Part shown: in pieces, positions 1 to 5,067 of the stretch
Position numbering within the stretch: position 1 is the stretch's first letter
Layout: each line of letters opens with the position of its first letter
Assembly: GCA_030609125.1 (NCBI GenBank)
Contig: JAUWCW010000177.1
Coordinates: 1-5,067 of the forward strand
Direction of reading: 5' to 3'
Length of the DNA stretch: 5,067 bases
Source of the DNA: Candidatus Rokuibacteriota bacterium
GTDB taxonomy: Bacteria; JAUVQV01
Notes under the pieces: generated by a model
What the model saw: only the letters and a program-made list of their open reading frames with translations
Told to the model about the DNA's origin: nothing
Database searches by the model: none
Position numbers and translations under genes: made by a program

Positions 1-24
1 CGCTTTATCAGAATGTGTGTCCAG

Positions 25-83
25 AAAATAAAACTGGCCCCGGAAGATCTGGCGGTCGACATCTCGTTCCGCCTTCCGGAGCC
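25..83 (-). terminator. Intrinsic (rho-independent) terminator of the tRNA-fMet gene
   Basis: Read on the minus strand, a 10-bp outer stem (arms 74-83 and 36-45, one G-U wobble) continues into a 5-bp GC-only inner stem (arms 69-73 and 51-55). A 5-nt bulge lies on the 3' side and the loop is 13 nt. The 3' arm is followed after two bases by TTTTATTTT (25-33). A GC-rich stem plus U-rich tract is the classic intrinsic terminator pattern. It starts 14 nt after the tRNA CCA end, so it most likely ends the tRNA transcript. There is no matching T-tract on the other side, so it should work in one direction only. Confidence 0.8.
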
Positions 84-97
84 GGTTATGAATGGCG

Positions 98-174
<77 letters not shown>

Positions 175-191
175 TCGTTTACGAACGGTTG

Positions 192-220
192 AATATAGTG
201 GATACTCCGCCTGCTGTCAA
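192..220 (-). promoter_or_regulatory. Sigma70-type promoter of tRNA-fMet
   Basis: On the minus strand the -35 box is a perfect TTGACA (215-220), followed by a 17-nt spacer and a -10 box TATATT (192-197, five of six consensus bases). The predicted start of transcription is near 184-186, giving a 5' leader of about 10 nt before the tRNA at 174. The near-consensus boxes and optimal spacing fit the high expression expected for a stable RNA. Confidence 0.85.
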
Positions 221-271
221 GGGTTTTGCCATCAAAAAGAGCATCGGGGGAACGCGCCTCCGGACCCACGC

Positions 272-300
272 TTGAGAAATCCCCGCCGCTCCCCGATAAT
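272..300 (+). promoter_or_regulatory. Probable sigma70-type promoter of coaE
   Basis: The -35 box TTGAGA (272-277) and -10 box GATAAT (295-300) each match five of six consensus bases and are separated by exactly 17 nt. Transcription would start near 307, leaving a leader of about 23 nt before the coaE start codon at 330. The element lies in the 155-nt gap between coaE and the divergent tRNA, back to back with the tRNA promoter. The call is from sequence only. Confidence 0.65.
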
Positions 301-329
301 GCCGCCTGAGAGTTACCGGGAATGTCGAA

Positions 330-944
330 ATGGCACTGCTCGTCGGCCTCACGGGAGGCATAGCCAGCGGCAAGTCTCTTGTCTGCCGCATCTTCCGGGA
401 ACTGGGGGCGCACATCGTCGACGCCGACCAGCTTTCCCGGGAGGTGGTCCGCCCCTTCTCCCAGGCGTGGAAGGGGATTGTCGAAACCTTCGGCACCGAC
501 ATCCTCGGCGAGGACAACGAGATCGACCGCACCGCCCTCGCCGAGATCATCTTCTCCGACGAGAATAAGCGCCGCCTTCTCGAGGCCATCGTCCACCCCC
601 GCATCGCCGACGAGACGGCCTCCCGGGTGACTGAGCTGGAGAAGAAGCACCCTCGCGGGATCATCATCGTCGATGCCGCCCTCATGATCGAGGTGGAGCA
701 GCACGAGAACTTCGAGCGCCTCATCGTGGTCTTCGTCGACGAGGAGACCCAGGCCCGCCGCCTCATGGAGCGGGACCTGCTGGGCAAGGCCGACGCCTAC
801 CGCCGCATCGAGGCGCAGATGCCCCTGACGCAGAAGATCGAGTTCGCCGACTACGTGATCGACAACAACGGCTCGCCGGAACACACAAAGAAGGAAGTGA
901 AGAGGGTGTACGGGGAGTTGGAGAAGCTGGTCAGCGGGAAATGA
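330..944 (+). CDS. coaE: Dephospho-CoA kinase
   Basis: This 204-residue protein phosphorylates the 3'-hydroxyl of the ribose in dephospho-CoA with ATP. This is the last step of coenzyme A synthesis, in the cytoplasm. The Walker A P-loop GLTGGIASGKS is at residues 6-16. The family's DAD motif is at 31-33, HP at 89-90, a DAALMIE stretch at 115-121 where many homologues have a DVPLLFE-like sequence, an ARRLMERD segment at 142-149 in the lid region, and DYVIDNNG at 174-181 near the C-terminus. Length is normal for the family (about 200 residues). The ATG at 330 has a modest Shine-Dalgarno (GGGA, 318-321) 8 nt upstream, and the P-loop begins six residues in, as expected. The gene has its own likely promoter. 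Its last 14 nt overlap the 3' end of convergent pmbA. Confidence 0.96.
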   Translation: MALLVGLTGGIASGKSLVCRIFRELGAHIVDADQLSREVVRPFSQAWKGIVETFGTDILGEDNEIDRTALAEIIFSDENKRRLLEAIVHPRIADETASRVTELEKKHPRGIIIVDAALMIEVEQHENFERLIVVFVDEETQARRLMERDLLGKADAYRRIEAQMPLTQKIEFADYVIDNNGSPEHTKKEVKRVYGELEKLVSGK

Positions 945-2214
945 CGCTGAGTTTGGCAATCTTCACCGGCGGCGTCAGCAGGCGGCCGCCGGCCCACTCG
1001 GCCTTGTCGCCGATGGCGGCGATATTGTTCAGGGCCTCGTAGGTGTTGCCGGCGAGCATGGTGTTCTTCACGCGCCCCACGACCTCGCCGTTCTCGATCT
1101 TGTAGCCCAGGTTGACGTTGACGGAAAACTCCCCGCTCAGGGGGTTGCCCTGCCCGAGACCGATGACGTTGTGGACGAGGAGCCCCTCCTTCGTCTCACG
1201 CACCATCTGTTCGAAGGGCACATCGCCCTCGGCGACGACCAGGTTCGTCGAGCCGCACCCGATGCCGTTCCCCGTGCTTTCCCTGCCCGCCCTTCCGGCG
1301 GCGTCCAGGTCGTAGAGGAAGTTCTTCACTTTCCCCTTCTCCACAAGAGGGGTCACACGATGAGGCACGCCTTCGCCGTCGTAGGCGGCGGATCCGCCGC
1401 CGTAGTCGAGAAGGGGATCGTCCGTCAGAGAGAAGCTCTCGTTCGCTATCTGCTCCCCTTCCCTGCCCCCCAGGGGAGACGCGCCGAGGACCACGTTCTT
1501 CCCGTTGAAGCCAAGGCGCAGGGCAAGGAGCAGAACGCTCACCCCCTCGGGGGTGAAAATCACAGGCATGTCCACCGAACGGACATCGGCTGTTCTCTCG
1601 GCCTTTCTGAACAGGTCGATGGCTCTTGCCGCCACATCCTTCTCGTCGATCTCGCGCTTTTTCCACCCGAAACCGTGCCCGGCCCAGAGGATGTCCGTTC
1701 CCCGCACGAGCTGTCCGTGGACGCCGAGGGAGAAGGCCGTCGCCTCCTCGCTGAGCACGGTCCCCGCCGAGTTGGCCAGCTCGTGGCGGCTCACGCTCCT
1801 GCTCACGCCGGCGCCGAGAAGAATATCGGGGTTGTACTCCTTCACCATGGAGATCATCTCCTCACCGAGACGGACCATTTCTTCCCGCGTCACGGAAGTC
1901 ACGGCCTCATCGAAGACCTTCACCGCCGGAACCTCCCGCGGCCCCGGGAAACGAAAGTGCACGGGGCTTCCGAACTCGGCGGCTTCCAGCGCGCGGTCCA
2001 CCACGCCCTGCCGGTCCTCCAGGTCCGTCGTCAGCGACGACCCGAGCTTTCCGTCAACAACCACCCGCAGCGAGATGGAGGAGCTCTGAGCGGACTTTAT
2101 CGTCTTGAGGCGGTCGTTTTCAAAAGAAACGTTGGCGGACTCCACGCGGTTCATCGTCGCCTGGGCCCCGTCGGCCCTTTTCATTGCCATCTCGACCAGG
2201 TCGCGCACGGTCAA
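931..2214 (-). CDS. pmbA: TldE/PmbA-type subunit of the TldD-TldE protease
   Basis: This 427-residue protein belongs to the TldD/PmbA (U62) family. In E. coli TldE/PmbA forms a heterodimer with TldD, which carries the active site; the complex degrades unfolded peptides, matures microcin B17 and removes the CcdA antitoxin. Matching landmarks are the DLVEMAMKRADGA N-terminus, TDLEDR near 63-68, a DMPVIFTPEGVS segment at 215-225, RESTGNGIG at 311-319, and a C-terminus with AGNTYEALNNI, IGDKAEW and LLTPPVKIAKL. It has no HExxxH motif, as expected for the non-catalytic partner. I chose the TTG start at 2214 because GGGAGG (2220-2225) lies 5 nt upstream and the TTG overlaps the tldD stop as TTGA. 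GTG at 2208 is the alternative, two codons shorter. Translation is probably coupled to tldD. Confidence 0.92.
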   Translation of the reverse strand: MTVRDLVEMAMKRADGAQATMNRVESANVSFENDRLKTIKSAQSSSISLRVVVDGKLGSSLTTDLEDRQGVVDRALEAAEFGSPVHFRFPGPREVPAVKVFDEAVTSVTREEMVRLGEEMISMVKEYNPDILLGAGVSRSVSRHELANSAGTVLSEEATAFSLGVHGQLVRGTDILWAGHGFGWKKREIDEKDVAARAIDLFRKAERTADVRSVDMPVIFTPEGVSVLLLALRLGFNGKNVVLGASPLGGREGEQIANESFSLTDDPLLDYGGGSAAYDGEGVPHRVTPLVEKGKVKNFLYDLDAAGRAGRESTGNGIGCGSTNLVVAEGDVPFEQMVRETKEGLLVHNVIGLGQGNPLSGEFSVNVNLGYKIENGEVVGRVKNTMLAGNTYEALNNIAAIGDKAEWAGGRLLTPPVKIAKLSVISR

Positions 2215-3596
2215 CCCTGCCTCCCGCCGACGACGACGTCGCGTATCCTCACGTGCGGCCCCCCGAGCCCCACCGGCAGCGGGGACTGCCCGCCTTTGCC
2301 GCAGCCGCCTCCTCCCGTCGACCACGCCAGGTCGGAACCGACCATCTCGATGTGCTCCAGCGTCTCGAAAACGTTTCCGGTCAGGACGACGTCACGAACC
2401 ATCTCGGCGACCTTCCCGTCCCGGATCATGTAGCCGTAGGCGGCGCTGAAGGTGAACATCTCCATCGTCGTCTGCCCGCCTACCATATCGAGGGCGTAGA
2501 GCCCGAGCTTGACGTCACTGAGCATCTCCTCGAAGGAGGAGTCGCCGGCTTCAATGCAGGTGTTCGTCATCCGGACGACCGGCTGGAACTGGTGTCCGAT
2601 GGCCCGGGCGTTCCCCGTGGGCTCCTCGCCCATTTTCGCCGCCGTCTCCCGGGAGTGAAGCCTCCCCGAGAGGACTCCCTTCCTGATGAGGTGCGTCTTC
2701 CGGGTACGCACACCCTCATCGTCGTACGGGCGGGTGCCTCGCTGCCCGGGAACGGTCCCGTCGTCGATGATGTTCAGGATCTCGGGCCCGAGCCGCTTGC
2801 CCATCACCATGAGCTCCTTCATCCGTTCGTTCTCATAGACAAAGTCCGACTCGCTCAGGTGCCCGAACGCTTCGTGGGCGAAGACCCCGGCGAGCCGGGG
2901 ATTGATGATCACCGTGTACCGGCCGCCCGTCACCGGCGGCGCCGAGAGAAGATCGACCGCCCGGCGGGCGGCGGCCCTGGCCTTTTCCTGGAGCCCTTCC
3001 ACCACCTGGAACCCGCTCACCCCCGCCTGGCTCTCAAATCCTCTCTGGACATTGTCTCCGTCCCGGGCCGTCGCCGAGAGGCTCACTCCCACGTCGGGCC
3101 TCTCGTCGTGGAGGAAGGTCCCTTCGGTGTTGCCGAACCAGACGGAACGGAAGCGGTCGTTGTAGGCGACGTTCGTCGTTTCGATTTTCTCGTGGCACCC
3201 CCGGACGATGTCGTTGTACTCCTCCACGAGCGCCTTCTTCTCAGACAGGGGCACGGCGCGAAAATCCTTTTCCATGACCGCCGGCGATTCGTCGACCACG
3301 GGATCGACGGCGGCGAGACAGGTTTTTTCCTTCCCCGCCAGCCGGGCCGACTCGCAGGCCTCGGCCACCCTCCGGCCGATGCTGTCGAGATCGTTGAAGG
3401 TCGCCGTCCCCCAGCCCCCGTTGACGACGGCCCGGGCTATGCCCCCCACGGTGCGGGAGGAGCCGATGTCGTCGAGCTTCTCCCCCCGGTAGCTGACTCC
3501 CGACGCATCGACCTTTTCAAGACGCACTTCCGCGTAGTCGGCCCGGGCCTTGTCGAGTGCTTCGGCGATGAGGTCTCTCATGGTGTCGCCGCTCAT
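2211..3596 (-). CDS. tldD: Metalloprotease TldD
   Basis: This 461-residue protein (E. coli TldD has 481) is the catalytic subunit of the TldD-TldE protease, a cytoplasmic zinc-dependent enzyme acting on unfolded or modified peptides. The HEAFGH metal motif is at residues 241-246. The family's third metal ligand is a C-terminal cysteine, seen here as Cys432 in GGCGKGGQ, followed by the typical LPVGLGGP segment. Other family signatures are IIDDGTVPGQRG (276-287), DDEGVRT (292-298), PTGNAR (326-331) and MTNT (343-346). All expected active-site residues are present. The ATG at 3596 has AGGAAG (3607-3612) about 10 nt upstream. A second ATG at 3579-3581 lies in an imperfect copy of the first start region and would remove five residues. 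The gene follows the HMA-protein gene by 50 nt and overlaps pmbA by 4 nt. Confidence 0.95.
   Translation of the reverse strand: MSGDTMRDLIAEALDKARADYAEVRLEKVDASGVSYRGEKLDDIGSSRTVGGIARAVVNGGWGTATFNDLDSIGRRVAEACESARLAGKEKTCLAAVDPVVDESPAVMEKDFRAVPLSEKKALVEEYNDIVRGCHEKIETTNVAYNDRFRSVWFGNTEGTFLHDERPDVGVSLSATARDGDNVQRGFESQAGVSGFQVVEGLQEKARAAARRAVDLLSAPPVTGGRYTVIINPRLAGVFAHEAFGHLSESDFVYENERMKELMVMGKRLGPEILNIIDDGTVPGQRGTRPYDDEGVRTRKTHLIRKGVLSGRLHSRETAAKMGEEPTGNARAIGHQFQPVVRMTNTCIEAGDSSFEEMLSDVKLGLYALDMVGGQTTMEMFTFSAAYGYMIRDGKVAEMVRDVVLTGNVFETLEHIEMVGSDLAWSTGGGGCGKGGQSPLPVGLGGPHVRIRDVVVGGRQG
2220..2225 (-). promoter_or_regulatory. Shine-Dalgarno site of pmbA, inside the tldD 3' end
   Basis: GGGAGG on the minus strand lies 5 nt before TTG (2214) and within the last codons of tldD. 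It supports the rare TTG start that overlaps the tldD stop codon as TTGA. For the alternative GTG at 2208 the spacing would be 11 nt, which is less favourable. Confidence 0.65.
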
Positions 3597-3608
3597 TGTA
3601 TCACCGCT
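3567..3608 (-). repeat. Imperfect 15-bp tandem duplication at the tldD start
   Basis: Read on the minus strand, the unit AGCGGTGATACAATG (3594-3608) is followed directly by AGCGGCGACACCATG (3579-3593). Twelve of fifteen bases match and each unit ends in an ATG in the same frame. The first unit covers the bases just before and including the ATG at 3596, and the second encodes Ser-Gly-Asp-Thr-Met. The repeat proper is 3579-3608; the remaining bases to 3567 are the first downstream tldD codons. The result is two in-frame start codons 15 nt apart. Confidence 0.7.
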
Positions 3609-3615
3609 TCCTGCC

Positions 3616-3630
3616 GAGGGACATTCCCTC
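3616..3630 (-). other. Short perfect hairpin upstream of tldD
   Basis: The arms GAGGGA and TCCCTC form a 6-bp perfect stem with a 3-nt loop, 19 nt upstream of the tldD start in the 50-nt gap after the HMA-protein gene. No T-tract follows on the minus strand, so it is not an intrinsic terminator. It could affect mRNA stability or initiation at tldD, but this is inference and the stem is short enough to be chance in GC-rich DNA. Confidence 0.35.
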
Positions 3631-3646
3631 CGGCGACCAGCCCCCC

Positions 3647-4468
3647 CTACTCCTGGAGCTCCAGAAATTCTCCCCGGAAGTCGAGAGCCGCTTCGGCCCA
3701 GAGCTCCTCGAGCCACCGGTCGAACCTCATTCGGCCCTCCTCGCCCTCGTTGCCGAGAGTGACCTTTTCCTTTACCAGGCGGGCCACCGCCGCCTCCTCG
3801 GCGGTCAGGGGCAAAAGGTCGGCGGGCCAGTAGAAATCCTTGGCGATCACGACAGGAAGCTCGCCGCCCCCCTCGCCGGGAGTGTAGCCCTCCCGCCTGG
3901 CCTTCGCGCGCAGGATCCTGCCCCGCACCTTCTCCCCGGAGATTTCATAGAGGACCTGTTTCCACTCCTCGGTACCCTTCTCGATCATGTAGCCTTCCAA
4001 CTGCTTCAGAAAGGGTTCGGGTACATGGAGCGCGTCGTCAACCGACAGGCTTCCTCCCTTCCAGGCGGCTGCCGCACCGCCCTCGAGGAGGGAGAAGCCC
4101 CTGGCCGCGGTGCTGGCGATGAGGCTCGCATCGAGGCTTTCAGTCTGGTCAAGGGCCTGCTCCAGGTCCTCGGCCCCGACCTTCTTCGGATCGTGGAACG
4201 CCACAAAGATGCGGAGCGGGTAATTGAACCGGGCCCAGTAGATCCCCTCCTGCGCGTTGAGGCTCCGGTCGATGAGAATCGTGCAGGCCCGGCAGTTCAT
4301 TCCCCGGAGAAAGAAGACGGAGCGGACCGCTCCCGGGCTTTCAAGAGCACGGCGAAGACCGAGGGTACGGTTCGCTGCTGCTGCTTTCACCGGCACGGGC
4401 AGCGCCAGGATAAGCAGGAGGAGAAATGCCGGCGCACGGCGGAGGTACAGATGCGTCACGGAAGGCAC
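3647..4468 (-). CDS. Exported protein with N-terminal heavy-metal-associated (HMA) domain
   Basis: I do not recognise this 273-residue protein as a named gene. It starts with a signal peptide: Arg10-Arg11, a hydrophobic stretch at about 13-26, and a likely signal peptidase I site near VKA/AAA (around residue 29). An HMA-like domain follows at about 48-112, with GMNCRAC at 56-62; Cys59 and Cys62 are the CxxC metal-binding pair of the family, as in MerP and CopZ. The remaining 160 residues have no motif I can assign. They are rich in charged residues and end in predicted helices with WLEELWAEAALDF (252-264), faintly like the last helix of SurA/PpiC-type chaperones. A role in periplasmic or surface metal or thiol handling is inferred. 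The GTG at 4468 follows GGAG by only 3 nt; the in-frame GTG at 4459 has 12 nt spacing. It begins 15 nt after clpX. Confidence 0.75.
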   Translation of the reverse strand: MPSVTHLYLRRAPAFLLLLILALPVPVKAAAANRTLGLRRALESPGAVRSVFFLRGMNCRACTILIDRSLNAQEGIYWARFNYPLRIFVAFHDPKKVGAEDLEQALDQTESLDASLIASTAARGFSLLEGGAAAAWKGGSLSVDDALHVPEPFLKQLEGYMIEKGTEEWKQVLYEISGEKVRGRILRAKARREGYTPGEGGGELPVVIAKDFYWPADLLPLTAEEAAVARLVKEKVTLGNEGEEGRMRFDRWLEELWAEAALDFRGEFLELQE

Positions 4469-4483
4469 CGGCTCCGGAAACGT

Positions 4484-5067
4484 TCAGGAAGCCTTTTCGT
4501 AGAGCAGGATCGGCTCCTGCCCTCCGCTGATCACTTCCTCGGATATCACTACCTGCTTGACGTTGTCCAGCGACGGCAGCTCGTACATCACGTCCAGCAT
4601 GACCGTCTCCATGATGGAGCGCAGCCCGCGGGCCCCGCTCTTGCGCTCCGTGGCCTTTTTCGCCACGGCCCGCAGGGCGCCCTCGGTGAAGCGAAGCTCG
4701 ACGTCCTCGAAGCCGAAGAACTTCTCGTACTGCTTGAGCAGTGCGTTCTTGGGCTCTATGAGGATGCGGACCAGGTCGTTTTCCTTGAGCTCGTCCAGCA
4801 CGCCCAGCACCGGCAGCCGTCCGATGAACTCCGGGATCAGGCCGTAGTGCAGCAGGTCTTCGGGCTGCGCCTCTTTCAGCACTTTCTCCCTCTCGATGTT
4901 GCGCTTGCCGAGGTCGGCGCCGAAGCCCACGACCTTCTTGCCCAGCCGCTCGGCGACAATGGTGTCGAGCCCGTGAAAGGCTCCGCCGCAGATGAAGAGG
5001 ATATTGGTCGTGTCGACCTGGATGAACTCCTGCTGGGGGTGCTTTCTGCCGCCCTGGGGCGGGACGT
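4484..5067 (-). CDS. clpX: ATP-dependent Clp protease ATP-binding subunit ClpX (partial, 3' part)
   Basis: The frame stays open to the right edge of the window, so the N-terminal zinc domain, Walker A and Walker B lie outside. The 193 residues present are the C-terminal part of ClpX, the AAA+ unfoldase that feeds substrates to ClpP. Visible landmarks, counted from the first complete codon, are [14 protein letters not shown] (1-14, with the RKH pore loop), [10 protein letters not shown] (21-30, sensor 1 region), [11 protein letters not shown] (76-86, arginine finger in GRL), [10 protein letters not shown] (104-113) and [10 protein letters not shown] (144-153, sensor 2 arginine). The C-terminus is short and ends in YEKAS. 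The segment between ICGGAF and IPEFIGR is shorter than in E. coli. It appears to be the first gene of this operon within the window; its promoter and a likely clpP neighbour would be outside. Confidence 0.96.
   Translation of the reverse strand, partial: VPPQGGRKHPQQEFIQVDTTNILFICGGAFHGLDTIVAERLGKKVVGFGADLGKRNIEREKVLKEAQPEDLLHYGLIPEFIGRLPVLGVLDELKENDLVRILIEPKNALLKQYEKFFGFEDVELRFTEGALRAVAKKATERKSGARGLRSIMETVMLDVMYELPSLDNVKQVVISEEVISGGQEPILLYEKAS

Noticed and set aside
2-97. An open minus-strand frame of about 32 codons with no stop, downstream of the tRNA
   Set aside because: It has no start codon with a ribosome site, and the segment is explained by a terminator hairpin and T-tract.
179-787. 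A 202-codon open frame on the minus strand opposite coaE
   Set aside because: It is antisense to a well-supported coaE, is Ser/Arg-rich without domains, and runs through both promoters of the intergenic region.
1171-2433. A 420-codon open frame on the plus strand opposite pmbA
   Set aside because: It has the same antisense, GC-driven composition, and the minus strand encodes a full TldE/PmbA.
3641-3647. A run of seven C (G on the coding strand) at the end of the HMA-protein gene
   Set aside because: It could be a slippage site, but it lies at and just after the stop codon, so a length change would have little coding effect.
3597-3716. An upstream extension of tldD by 40 residues
   Set aside because: It would overlap the end of the HMA-protein gene, gives an Arg/Gly/Pro-rich sequence unlike the family, and the ATG at 3596 fits the known N-terminus.
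2184-3833. A 549-codon open frame on the plus strand opposite tldD
   Set aside because: It is antisense to a clear TldD with all active-site motifs, is very rich in Arg, Pro, Gly, Ala and His, and matches no family I know. Long antisense frames are common in GC-rich genes.

Overview
The window is a compact, GC-rich bacterial chromosomal segment of conserved housekeeping genes. I see no mobile element, CRISPR array or prophage signal. The exported protein with a cleavable signal peptide, the bacterial initiator tRNA and the sigma70-type promoters all fit a GC-rich bacterium. The gene set does not fix the phylum. Synergistota or a similar anaerobic lineage is only a guess from the general look of the TldD/TldE and ClpX proteins.

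Left part (1-329): an initiator tRNA-fMet gene lies on the minus strand (98-174). It has a near-consensus promoter upstream (TTGACA, 17-nt spacer, TATATT at 192-220) and a strong intrinsic terminator downstream (25-83), so it looks like a complete single-gene transcription unit. A second promoter (272-300) points the other way and drives coaE (330-944, plus strand), which encodes dephospho-CoA kinase, the last enzyme of coenzyme A synthesis.

Right part (931-5067): four genes run on the minus strand and look like one operon. In transcription order they are the 3' part of clpX (AAA+ unfoldase of the ClpXP protease, cut by the window edge), a gene for an exported protein with an N-terminal heavy-metal-associated (HMA) domain and an unrecognised C-terminal region, tldD (metalloprotease with HEAFGH), and pmbA/tldE (its non-catalytic partner). 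Spacings are 15 nt, 50 nt and a 4-nt overlap. The end of pmbA overlaps the end of the convergent coaE by 14 nt, and no terminator is visible between them.

ClpXP removes folded cytoplasmic proteins, and TldD-TldE cleaves unfolded or modified peptides in the cytoplasm, so the operon has a protein-turnover theme. The HMA protein is predicted to be exported, does not obviously fit that theme, and is the least explained item. No wholly new system is evident. The points worth a second look are this protein, the duplicated start region of tldD, the coaE/pmbA 3' overlap and the back-to-back promoters.
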